Below are positions 16,295 through 24,526 of a DNA stretch of 64,000 nucleotides, one piece after another. Within the stretch, counting starts at the first letter, position 1. The number at the start of each line of letters is the position of its first letter. Source of the stretch: Schaalia vaccimaxillae DSM 15804 (GTDB lineage Bacteria; Actinomycetota; Actinomycetes; Actinomycetales; Actinomycetaceae); the NCBI RefSeq assembly GCF_000420425.1, contig NZ_ATUX01000008.1, forward strand, positions 62,001 through 126,000, read 5' to 3'. The position numbers and the translations under genes were made by a program. The notes under the pieces were generated by a model. That model saw nothing but the letters and a program-made list of their open reading frames with translations, did no database searches and was not told the origin of the DNA.

Positions 16295-17647
16295 ATGACT
16301 TCGTTGTGCCCCAACAATTTTCAGGCTCTCAAACCGACGCGCCACTCAATTCTGCGCCCGGCCACGACGATAGCGCTGGCAGGCCTCCTCATCCTGTCCA
16401 CAGCCGCTTGCGCTCCCGCTCAGGACGCTCAGTCCGAGGCAGCCGCTTCAGCTGGGCAATCCGAAGAAGAAGCTCGGCCCCACGGTTGGGTCGAGGGCGC
16501 CACCGAGCTGTCTGAACCCAAGGTTTCTCTGGCTGCACTCGACAACGAGGGCGTGCTCACCCTGACCGACGCAGCGACCTTGGAAGCCGAGCAGATCGGC
16601 TCCATTGAAGGCGCGCTGACCACCGTGTCGGATGGCCGATTTGTCATTGCGTTGACTCAGGATGCTCTCCATATCGTCGACACGGGCGTATGGACGGTTG
16701 AACACGGCGACCACCAGCACTACTACTCGGTGCCCAGCCGCGACCTCGGCGCCATCGACCTGACCGAAGCCGGCATTGACGCATCCGTCATCGCGCAGGC
16801 TACGGCACAGATTAACGAGGCCGGAGCAACACCCCTTGCCGTTGATTCGTCCGAGTCCTCCACCGTGATCCGTGTTGGCGATCGCGCCGTGCTGCTAGAC
16901 CGTGAGGCTCTGGGCCAAGGCGAAGTGAAGATCCTTGCTTCAGCTGACGCCGATGCGAACTCCTGGGTTGCTCCCATGGGCGGAGGCTGGGCCACCATCA
17001 ACCAGGGTGCCCTGACAATCCTTGACCAAACTGGCACAATCATTGACGGTGCCCCCACCGGCACCTGCACTGACGCCCACGGCGGCATCAGCACCCGAGC
17101 TGGCGCAGTCTTTGGATGCGCCGAAGGCGCCCTCATCGTTAATGCGACGATCTCGTCCACCGACGAGAACGCGCAGGCCGACTGGACCGTCACCCCCGCT
17201 CCCCTACCTGAAGGCTCCGATCCGGCCTCGCGCCCCCTGGATTTGAGTGGACGCGCGGGACGCCCCGACGTTGCCGGCCTCGACCCGACCGGTGGCATCT
17301 GGGTTCTTGCAGTGCGCGACGCACAGTGGACGCACATTGATTCAGACGCGGACCTGGTTGCTACCAGCTGCTTGGATGATTCCGACGACCGTGTTGTTGC
17401 CCTCGACTCCCAGGGAGTCGTCCACGTGTGGGCTGAAAACGACGATACCTACGCCCTCGAAGCCTCCTCCGAGCCGGTTGCCAACCCGCAGATCGCAGCC
17501 ATGGGCCTGTATGTCACCCAGAACCGCCTCTACGTTGCGGCCGCAGACGCAGCCTCGGTCCTGGAAATCAACCCCGCTGACGCAGCTTCGACCACTCGAA
17601 CCATTGACGCCGCAGGCCTCGCATTCTTACAGGAGGTTGGACTGTGA
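16295..17647 (+). CDS. AztD-like zinc metallochaperone lipoprotein, copy 1
   Basis: 450-residue secreted lipoprotein (LSTAACAPA, Cys39) expected to fold as a beta-propeller. In Azt systems AztD passes zinc to the binding protein outside the membrane. Supporting text: a histidine-rich HGDHQH at residues 137-142, and the paired-cysteine motif C-x-x-x-HG then GC-x-x-G (TCTDAHGG ... FGCAEGALI), which recurs in copy 2. AAAGG precedes ATG 16295 by 5 bases. Its stop overlaps the aztC start (GTGA), so the two are translationally coupled. Assignment rests on motif memory and operon context; sequence similarity to characterised AztD looks modest. Confidence 0.75.
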   Translation: MTSLCPNNFQALKPTRHSILRPATTIALAGLLILSTAACAPAQDAQSEAAASAGQSEEEARPHGWVEGATELSEPKVSLAALDNEGVLTLTDAATLEAEQIGSIEGALTTVSDGRFVIALTQDALHIVDTGVWTVEHGDHQHYYSVPSRDLGAIDLTEAGIDASVIAQATAQINEAGATPLAVDSSESSTVIRVGDRAVLLDREALGQGEVKILASADADANSWVAPMGGGWATINQGALTILDQTGTIIDGAPTGTCTDAHGGISTRAGAVFGCAEGALIVNATISSTDENAQADWTVTPAPLPEGSDPASRPLDLSGRAGRPDVAGLDPTGGIWVLAVRDAQWTHIDSDADLVATSCLDDSDDRVVALDSQGVVHVWAENDDTYALEASSEPVANPQIAAMGLYVTQNRLYVAAADAASVLEINPADAASTTRTIDAAGLAFLQEVGL

Positions 17648-18630
17648 CCACCCATCATCCCTCTTCTGTCCGCATAGATAAGTCGCTGGGCTCGCGCACC
17701 ATCCGCCCGCTGGGCGTCCTCGTCGCAGCCGCGGCATTGTCGCTGAGCGCATGCAGCGCAGGCGCAGACTCGGCCTCGTCGGCCAGTGGGAACGAGGACG
17801 GGCCCAGCATCGTCGTGACGACGAACATCCTGGGCGACGTCACTGAGAACATTGTGGGCGACCAGGTTGAGGTTATTACGCTTATGCCCGCCAACGCCGA
17901 TCCGCACTCCTTTGCGGTATCAGCTCAAGACGCCTTGACCATGCAGGAAGCTGACCTGCTGGTGTCCAATGGGCTCGGGCTTGAAGAGGGCCTGACCGAC
18001 AACATCAAAGCGGCCCAAAAGCACGGCACTCCACTGTTTGAGGCCGGCGACCACATTGAGGTCCTTGAATACTCCAGCGAGGACGCCTTTGGTGAAGATC
18101 CGCATTTTTGGACCGATCCCGCGCGCGTCCACGACGTTGTCGAAGCCCTGTCAGCCGAAATTGCGGCCACCGTCTCCGGTGTGGATCAGGCAGCTCTGGA
18201 AGCGTCAACCGCCGAATACTTGGCGAAAATCGATGAGATTGACGCCTACATGACTGAGAAATTCGCGGCTATTCCCAAAGACAAGCGTGCTCTGGTCACC
18301 AACCACCACGTATTCGGGTACCTGGCGAATCGCTACGACTTCGAGGTCATCGGAGCCGTCATCCCCGGCGGCGCCACCCTGGCGGCTCCCAGCGCCTCAG
18401 ATCTGAAAGACTTGGCTGACGCCATCACAGAGGCGGGCGTGCCCGCAATTTTCGCGGAATCCTCATCGCCCGACAAACTTGTGCAGGCCCTCGCCCAGCA
18501 GGCCGGCATCGATGTGGCCGTCGTGCCGCTCTACACCGAATCTTTAACCGACGAATCAGGGGAGGCGCCTACCTACCTGGACATGATGCGGGTCAACACT
18601 GACCTCATCGCAGATTCTTTGGCCTCTTGA
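17644..18630 (+). CDS. aztC: Zinc ABC transporter substrate-binding lipoprotein (AztC-like)
   Basis: 328-residue metal-binding lipoprotein of the ZnuA/TroA fold; lipobox LSAC with Cys37. The three metal-binding histidines lie in NADPHSF (His88), EDPHFWTDP (His154) and VTNHHVFGY (His221 or 222). The fourth ligand, normally Asp in YTDSL, is Glu299 here (LYTESL). The family end YLDMMRVNTDLIADSL is intact. GTG 17644 overlaps the stop of the upstream AztD-like gene by 4 bases. It delivers zinc, or possibly manganese, to the AztAB transporter. Confidence 0.9.
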   Translation: MTTHHPSSVRIDKSLGSRTIRPLGVLVAAAALSLSACSAGADSASSASGNEDGPSIVVTTNILGDVTENIVGDQVEVITLMPANADPHSFAVSAQDALTMQEADLLVSNGLGLEEGLTDNIKAAQKHGTPLFEAGDHIEVLEYSSEDAFGEDPHFWTDPARVHDVVEALSAEIAATVSGVDQAALEASTAEYLAKIDEIDAYMTEKFAAIPKDKRALVTNHHVFGYLANRYDFEVIGAVIPGGATLAAPSASDLKDLADAITEAGVPAIFAESSSPDKLVQALAQQAGIDVAVVPLYTESLTDESGEAPTYLDMMRVNTDLIADSLAS

Positions 18631-18637
18631 CCGCTGG

Positions 18638-18668
18638 CTGGGCACGCCCCTATTGAGGTTGTGCCCAG
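18638..18668 (+). terminator. Hairpin after aztC
   Basis: Arms CTGGGCAC (18638-18645) and GTGCCCAG (18661-18668) with a 15-base loop, 7 bases after the aztC stop. No U-run, so it may only reduce read-through into the second AztD-like gene, which lies 205 bases downstream with its own ribosome site. Confidence 0.45.
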
Positions 18669-18835
18669 TGATTCGGTCGGGTGTTGCGACAAGTGTGGCA
18701 GTGCCCGACTGACCTGGCGGCCAGTTAGCCTGCGGGATTCCAGCTCGAAGTTCCGCGAAGAACCACCCCATCCCATATATCGGCTCCACGGAGCAGACCC
18801 CTTGCCCACTCAGGCGAGGATAGAAAGGAAAACAC

Positions 18836-20068
18836 ATGAAGATGCGTTCCATGACCTCGCGCCGCGCCGCGGCTGCGAGCATCCTGGCCATCACCGCGGG
18901 CCTCGCCCTGTCGGCATGCACCCCGTCCACCTCAACTGACTCGGCCGCGCCCTCGTCCGCCGACCAGTCGGCGGCAACCTCGTCGCAGGCAGCGGGCGCG
19001 CGCTTCGTGTTCGCCTACGACGGCGGCATCAAGATCCTGGATGCGACCACTCTTGAAGAGGTCGCTGACCTGCCGCTCGAAGGCTTCAACCGACTCAATG
19101 CTGCTGGCGACGGCGAACACCTGATGGTGTCCACCGAGGGCGGCTTCCAGGTGCTGTCCACCGGCGCCAAGAGCGGCGAGGCCGAGCTCAACGATTTGAT
19201 TTTCCCGGCCACCACCCCCGGTCACGTCGTAGTTCACGCTGACACCACCGCGCTCTTTGATGACGGCACCGGTCTCATCCAGATCTTCGACTCCGAAGCT
19301 CTGTCCGAGGACGATTCGAAGCTCCCCGAGCTTACTGAGATTAAGTCCGAGGCTGCTCACCACGGCGTTGCCGTGCGTTTGGCAGACGGTTCGGTGGTCC
19401 GTACCATCGGCACCTCCGAGGCTCGCACCGGCGCCCTCGTTGAGGATGCTTCCGGCAAGGAACTGGGCCGCAGCGAGGAGTGCCCCGGTGTTCACGGTGA
19501 AGGTGTTGCCAAGGGTGAGATTGTCACCATTGGTTGCGAGAACGGCGTCCTTGTGTGGGACGGCAAGGAGTTCACAAAGTTGACCAGCCCGGATGCCGAC
19601 TACGGCCGTATCGGCAACGAGTACGCTTCCGAGGTTTCGTCGATCATGGTGACAGATTACAAGAACGATCCCGATGCCGAGGGCGTGACCCTGTCCCACA
19701 TTGGTTTCGTTGACACCGTTGCTAAGACTTTCGAGGTCATTGATATGCCCGAGGGCGTCCAGTACACGTGGCGCGGTGTGCGTCGCGATGGCGAAGGTAA
19801 CGCGTGGGTTCTGGGCACCGACGGCAAGCTCTACCCCGTTGATGTTGAGGCTCGCAAGATTGGTGAGCCCATTGACGTGATCGGTGCTTGGGAGGGTCCG
19901 GAACCGTGGCAGCAGGCTCACCCGGCTCTAACCGTTGAGGACTCGGTGGCGTGGGTGACTGAGCCCGCTGCGAAGAAGGTTCACCGCGTGGAGCTGTCTA
20001 CCGGCAAGATCACCTCTGCTGAGGTCGGCGTGGAGCCCAACGAGGTTGGTTTGGCTACCGCGAAGTGA
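18836..20068 (+). CDS. aztD: AztD-like zinc metallochaperone lipoprotein, copy 2
   Basis: 410-residue lipoprotein (LALSACTPS, Cys24) with a predicted beta-propeller. It looks closer to AztD as I know it than copy 1: TPGHVVVH, AAHHGVAVRLADGS, ECPGVHGEGV with GCENGVLVWDG, and QQAHPALTVEDSVAWVTEP near the end. It lacks the HGDHQH stretch of copy 1. AAAGGA precedes ATG 18836, and a strong terminator follows. It is separated from aztC by 205 bases, so it may have its own promoter as well as read-through. Role: zinc storage or hand-over outside the membrane. Confidence 0.82.
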   Translation: MKMRSMTSRRAAAASILAITAGLALSACTPSTSTDSAAPSSADQSAATSSQAAGARFVFAYDGGIKILDATTLEEVADLPLEGFNRLNAAGDGEHLMVSTEGGFQVLSTGAKSGEAELNDLIFPATTPGHVVVHADTTALFDDGTGLIQIFDSEALSEDDSKLPELTEIKSEAAHHGVAVRLADGSVVRTIGTSEARTGALVEDASGKELGRSEECPGVHGEGVAKGEIVTIGCENGVLVWDGKEFTKLTSPDADYGRIGNEYASEVSSIMVTDYKNDPDAEGVTLSHIGFVDTVAKTFEVIDMPEGVQYTWRGVRRDGEGNAWVLGTDGKLYPVDVEARKIGEPIDVIGAWEGPEPWQQAHPALTVEDSVAWVTEPAAKKVHRVELSTGKITSAEVGVEPNEVGLATAK

Positions 20069-20088
20069 TCTGACTGCGGTTTCATAAC

Positions 20089-20127
20089 AAAAGGTCCCGC
20101 TCTCCCCTGGGGAGGGCGGGACCTTTT
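20089..20127 (+). terminator. Rho-independent terminator of the azt operon
   Basis: AAAAGGTCCCGC (20089-20100) pairs perfectly with GCGGGACCTTTT (20116-20127). The loop contains a further CTCCCC/GGGGAG stem. A T-run ends it. Confidence 0.92.
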
Positions 20128-20189
20128 CATTCTGGTGTTGCTGGAGCGCGACAGCTGGCGTGCCCTTGAGCGCAATGGAGGGTGCTCTA

Positions 20190-20282
20190 GGTGTTGGGCC
20201 GGTGGCGGCAGGGTCTGGTCGGGCTTCGAACCGATTCGCAAAGCGAATCGGTGAGCGGGCGGGCCGCCACCGGCCCAACAAC
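20190..20282. repeat. Hairpin repeat element, copy 2 (93 bp)
   Basis: Outer arms 20192-20209 and 20263-20280 are perfect 18-base inverted copies. Inside, ACCGATTCGC-AAA-GCGAATCGGT (20230-20252) is a second perfect palindrome. The element is 84/93 identical to copy 1. It is followed after 6 bases by the 22-bp repeat array B. The 309-base interval 20069-20377 holds only the azt terminator, this element, the array and a purine tract. Confidence 0.88.
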
Positions 20283-20288
20283 AAACTT

Positions 20289-20346
20289 GTGCGTCCCTCG
20301 CGAAAGTTTTGTGCGTCCCTCGCGAAAGTTTTGTGCGTCCCTCGCG
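20289..20346 (-). repeat. 22-bp intergenic repeat array B (three units)
   Basis: Units start at 20289, 20311 and 20333, each GTGCGTCCCTCGCG and, for the first two, AAAGTTTT, with exact 22-base spacing. A purine-rich tract (20346-20375) links it to the stop of the polyprenyl synthase gene. On the minus strand it forms that gene's 3' flank. Confidence 0.9.
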
Positions 20347-20377
20347 GGGAGAGAAGGGAACCGGAAGGGAGGGCGGG

Positions 20378-21391
20378 TTAGGCCAGGCGGTCGACCATAA
20401 GGTGCGCGAAAGCAACTAACGCGGTCTTCGCTTCACCCTCAGGCAACGGCTCAAGCACCGCGATTGCGGCATCGGACCACTGACTGGCCAAGGCGCGAGT
20501 TTCCTCCAGCACATCGTGGCCGCGCAGGCGCGCCACCACATCAGCCAAAGCCTCATCAGATGACAGGTCCCCGTCAAGGAGCTCAAGGATCTGTGTACCA
20601 GCCTCGTCAATGGTGCCGGCGTCTTGGCGTCGGCGCAGCAATAGCACCGGCAAGGTGTCGACACCTTCGCGCAGGTCAGTTCCGGGGGTCTTACCGCTGG
20701 TCTCCCCTGCCGAAGCCAGGTCGATGACGTCGTCAGCGATCTGGAAAGCAACGCCAATACGTTCGCCGAACTCGGACACAATGGCGGCGACCTCGTCGCC
20801 TGCGTTGGACAGATAGGCGCCGAATGACGCGGCCGTGGATACCAGGGATCCGGTCTTGTCGGCGAGGACTTGGATGTAGAAGTCTACGCGGTCTTCGCCC
20901 TTCTCCGGACCGAAAGTTTCATTGAGCTGGCCGATGCACAGGCGTTCGAAAGTGCGCGCATGGTGTGCCACCATCTTTGGTCCCAGCGCGGCAATGAGCA
21001 CTGATGCGCGGGCAAAGAGGACGTCTCCAGCCAGGATCGCACGGTTATTGCCCCACAGGTGTTGGGCGGCGGGAGAGCCGCGCCTGGTGGGCGCAGAGTC
21101 CATCACGTCGTCGTGATAAAGCGATGCCAGGTGAGTGAGCTCAACGGCGGTGGCACCGGTGATGACCTTTTCCCCCAAAGCTAACTCCGGGTCCCCCAGT
21201 TGGGCACACACCAGGGTTAGGACCGGTCGGAGCCGTTTGCCGCCAGCCAGGGCCAGGTGGCTGGTGAGTTCATCGACGAGGTCGGAGGACCCAGCCACGG
21301 CTTCGTGGAGACGATGCTCGACGACCTCGAGCCCCGGGGTAATCCGAGACTCGAGGTCGGGAACTTGAAGATCAGGTGCAGAAACGCTCAC
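20378..21391 (-). CDS. Polyprenyl diphosphate synthase (menaquinone side chain)
   Basis: 337-residue cytosolic trans-prenyltransferase that extends farnesyl or geranylgeranyl diphosphate with isopentenyl diphosphate. Both aspartate-rich motifs are intact: DDVMD at 94-98 (LYHDDVMDSAPTRRG) and QIADDVIDLAS. GGKRLRP at 50-56 is also typical. Product length cannot be read safely; the place in a menaquinone and nuo context points to the quinone tail. Its ATG overlaps the nuoN stop (ATGA), so it is translated as the last gene of the nuo operon. Confidence 0.93.
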   Translation of the reverse strand: MSVSAPDLQVPDLESRITPGLEVVEHRLHEAVAGSSDLVDELTSHLALAGGKRLRPVLTLVCAQLGDPELALGEKVITGATAVELTHLASLYHDDVMDSAPTRRGSPAAQHLWGNNRAILAGDVLFARASVLIAALGPKMVAHHARTFERLCIGQLNETFGPEKGEDRVDFYIQVLADKTGSLVSTAASFGAYLSNAGDEVAAIVSEFGERIGVAFQIADDVIDLASAGETSGKTPGTDLREGVDTLPVLLLRRRQDAGTIDEAGTQILELLDGDLSSDEALADVVARLRGHDVLEETRALASQWSDAAIAVLEPLPEGEAKTALVAFAHLMVDRLA

Positions 21392-22956
21392 GGAAGAAGT
21401 ATTGCAACCTGATCGAGAACAGACAACACGGGTCCAGGGAATACGCCTAGAACAACCGTGGCCACAGCGGTGATGGCGATGGCGATAATACCGAAGCCTT
21501 CAGAATTGACTGCGACAACACCTTCGGCTGGCTCAGCGAAGAACATCTGACGCACAAGGCGGAAGTAGAAGAACGCGGTGACAGCCGAGCACAGCAGTGC
21601 CAGGGCAACCAGCCATCCCATTCCGCCAGCGAAGCCATCGGAGAACACCACGAACTTGCCGACGAAACCGGCTGTGAGCGGGATACCCGCAAAGGACAGC
21701 AGGAAGATCAGCATCGAGGTGGCCAACAGTGGGCTGGTCTTACCCAAACCTGCCCACTGGTCGAGGTGTGTGGCCTCGCCCATAATGTTGTTACGCGAAT
21801 CCTTGCGGCGCACCAGGGAGATCACTCCGAAGGCTCCGATGGTGGCCAGGCCGTAGGTCAGGACGTAGAGCAGGACGTGTCCCGTGGAGCCCTGAACCAG
21901 CGAGAACACTCCGATGAGGATGAAGCCTGCGTGGGCAATCGACGAGAAGGCCAGCATGCGCTTGACGTCCTTTTGCACCACGCCAACGAAGGTACCGACC
22001 ACCATGGTCATGACGGCGACGGCAACGAGGACGGGCACCAGATCCCACTGCAACGCGGCAGCGACAACCTGGTAGAAGCGGATCATTGCTCCAAAAGCTG
22101 CGACCTTGACGGCTGCGGCCATGAAGCCGGTGATCGGCGTTGGCGCGCCCGTGTAGACGTCGGGAGTCCATGCGTGGAAGGGGGCTGCGCCCACTTTGAA
22201 TAGCAAGCCCACCATGACCAGCAAGACACCGGCGACGGCCAGCATGTCCATACCGCCCTGTGTCACGACTGCGGCGTGCATGTCCGAAATGATCAGCGAT
22301 CCGGAGAAGCCGTACAACAGGGCCGAGCCCATGAGCATGAATCCGGAAGCAAAAGCACCCAGGATGAAGTACTTGATGCCGGCTTCTTGGGACAGCTGCC
22401 TGCGGTAGCGTGCGGTCGCGGCCATGATGTACAGCGGCAACGACATGACCTCGAGGGCCACGAAGAGCACGATGTAGGAGTCGGCTGCGGGGAAGAGCAT
22501 CATGCCCACAAGGCTGAAGAGCATGAGCGTGAAAACTTCGGAACGCTGGTAGTTCTTCGAATCGGTGAGTTCTTCGTCCGAGGATCCGGGCCGATCAGCG
22601 GGCTGGCCGACAAAAGCACCGTCACCGACCTGGGTGCGATCAGCGACCACGAGGATGGCCAGGAAACCGATGATCACCAGGATCAGTTGGGCTGCGATGG
22701 TCAGGTGATCTTCGATGTATTCACCGATGGATGAGGCCTGGTCAGCCATGAGGAACCAGCGCGACACCAGAACCACTGCTGAGGCGAGGGTGGCAACGAG
22801 GGCGACGATGATCGACCCCATGCGCCGAGCTTTCGCCGGGGCGAAGGTTTCGATGAGCAGAGCGATGACGGCTCCGGCCAGGATGATACCGACGGGCACC
22901 AGCGTGGCGTATTGAACCGTGGGCTCAACGAATTCAACTGCAGGAAGGAGGTTCAC
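21388..22956 (-). CDS. nuoN: NADH-quinone oxidoreductase subunit N
   Basis: 522-residue proton-channel subunit of complex I, with about 14 helices. It has SRWFLMADQASSIGEY near the N-terminus and the antiporter-like core HAWTPDVYTGAPTPITGFMA with the conserved lysines. ATG 22956 overlaps the nuoM stop by 4 bases, and its own stop overlaps the polyprenyl synthase start. Length is normal. Confidence 0.97.
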   Translation of the reverse strand: MNLLPAVEFVEPTVQYATLVPVGIILAGAVIALLIETFAPAKARRMGSIIVALVATLASAVVLVSRWFLMADQASSIGEYIEDHLTIAAQLILVIIGFLAILVVADRTQVGDGAFVGQPADRPGSSDEELTDSKNYQRSEVFTLMLFSLVGMMLFPAADSYIVLFVALEVMSLPLYIMAATARYRRQLSQEAGIKYFILGAFASGFMLMGSALLYGFSGSLIISDMHAAVVTQGGMDMLAVAGVLLVMVGLLFKVGAAPFHAWTPDVYTGAPTPITGFMAAAVKVAAFGAMIRFYQVVAAALQWDLVPVLVAVAVMTMVVGTFVGVVQKDVKRMLAFSSIAHAGFILIGVFSLVQGSTGHVLLYVLTYGLATIGAFGVISLVRRKDSRNNIMGEATHLDQWAGLGKTSPLLATSMLIFLLSFAGIPLTAGFVGKFVVFSDGFAGGMGWLVALALLCSAVTAFFYFRLVRQMFFAEPAEGVVAVNSEGFGIIAIAITAVATVVLGVFPGPVLSVLDQVAILLP

Positions 22957-24512
22957 TTCGTGCTCCCTTCGATGGTCTGCGACTGGGCGCCAGCCGCGGG
23001 ATCCAGGTTGACGTCAGCTGCGATGGGGGTCAGGGCACCAACCAGCGGCGCCGACCAAATACCCAGGACGAGCATCCCGGCAACCAGAGGAACCATGACC
23101 GTCTTCTCACGTCCGTTCAGGTCTGCGATGTCATCGGCGGCAGCTTTGGGGGCACCGGTGAAGACTCGCTGATAAGGCATGAGCACGTAGAGGGCGGCAA
23201 TGATGACGCCGAGGACGGCGCAAGCTGCGATCAGCGGATTAACCGACCATGTACCCATGAGGACGAGGTATTCGGGAACGAATCCGGACAGGCCGGGCAG
23301 GGCGATGGAGGCTAGGCCTGAGACCAACCACAGGCCCGCGAGCACCGGGGTCACGCGCTGCATGCCACGGTAGGCATTCATGTCCTGAGTGCCGCCGTGC
23401 CGCGCCAACCATCCGGACAGGATGAACATGGCGGCGATGGATACACCGTGGGCGACCATGTAGAACATGGCACCGACCAAAGCGATTTCAGATCCGATGA
23501 AGATGCCGAGCACCATGAAGCCGAAGTGCGACACGGAGGTGTAGGACACGAGGCGCATGATGTCGTTTTGCCCGTTGGCAGCCAATCCACCCCACAGGAT
23601 GGAGATGACGGCCAGGACGATAATCGGCCAACGCAGGGAGGCAGCGGCTTCGGGGAAGAGCTGCAGGCACAGCGTAATCATGCCGAAGGTGCCGATCTTG
23701 TCGAGCACGCCGACCAGCAACACTGAGGTGCCGGGGCGGGCTACTGCCGCGGTGTCGGGCAACCAGGTGTGGACCGGAACCATCGGGGCTTTGATGGCGA
23801 AGGCCACCATGAAGGACACGAACACTCCAGTTTGGATTGCCGCACCCATAGCGGGGGCAACATCCCAGAGAGTGTCGAAGCGGAAGAAGGTTTCGCTGTG
23901 GGTGGGGGCCGCTGCCCACAGGGCTACGAGGCCGCCGAGCATAACCAGTCCGCCGGCCAGCGAGTAAAGCAGGAACTTCATGGCTGCGGCGCGGCGCTCA
24001 AGGGCTTCGCCGATGCCGAAGCGTCCGATCATCAGGTACAGCGGGATGAGCATTGCTTCAAAGGCAATGTAGAAGACGACGACGTCGAAGGCCGCGAAGA
24101 TCATCACCATGAAGGCTTCGAGGACGAGGACGAGGGCGCCGTAGGTCCTAGCGTCGGCCGAGTCGCTGTCTTCATGCCATCCGGCGATGAAGACGATCGG
24201 CACGAGGACGACGGCCAGCAGGATCATCACCAGGGACAGGGCGTTGACGCCCAGGGCCCACGAGACACCCATTTGGGGGATCCACGAGTAGGACTCGACG
24301 ATCTGGTGGGTGGCCGGGTTTGACCAGTCGAAAGCGACCACGGCTGCGGCCACGGCGACAACCATTTCGATGACGGCAACCGTCAGGGCGAAAGCCTTGC
24401 CGGAACTGCGACGCAGACCGGGGACGGCTCCCAGGATGACGGCTCCGAGCACCGGGATAGCGACGAGCAGGGTCAGCCACGGAAATTCGGCTGTAACCAT
24501 TGCATTCTCCAT
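22953..24512 (-). CDS. nuoM: NADH-quinone oxidoreductase subunit M
   Basis: 519-residue antiporter-like membrane subunit of complex I. The core KAPMVPVHTWLPDTAAVARP carries the conserved Lys and the VHTWLPD signature; EAMLIPLYLMIGRFG holds the conserved helix-5 glutamate. Start ATG 24512 has GGGGAG 8 bases upstream. ATG 24500 (GGAG 6 bases upstream) is equally plausible and would shorten the protein by four residues. Confidence 0.97.
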   Translation of the reverse strand: MENAMVTAEFPWLTLLVAIPVLGAVILGAVPGLRRSSGKAFALTVAVIEMVVAVAAAVVAFDWSNPATHQIVESYSWIPQMGVSWALGVNALSLVMILLAVVLVPIVFIAGWHEDSDSADARTYGALVLVLEAFMVMIFAAFDVVVFYIAFEAMLIPLYLMIGRFGIGEALERRAAAMKFLLYSLAGGLVMLGGLVALWAAAPTHSETFFRFDTLWDVAPAMGAAIQTGVFVSFMVAFAIKAPMVPVHTWLPDTAAVARPGTSVLLVGVLDKIGTFGMITLCLQLFPEAAASLRWPIIVLAVISILWGGLAANGQNDIMRLVSYTSVSHFGFMVLGIFIGSEIALVGAMFYMVAHGVSIAAMFILSGWLARHGGTQDMNAYRGMQRVTPVLAGLWLVSGLASIALPGLSGFVPEYLVLMGTWSVNPLIAACAVLGVIIAALYVLMPYQRVFTGAPKAAADDIADLNGREKTVMVPLVAGMLVLGIWSAPLVGALTPIAADVNLDPAAGAQSQTIEGSTK

Positions 24513-24526
24513 AATGTTGTCTCCCC

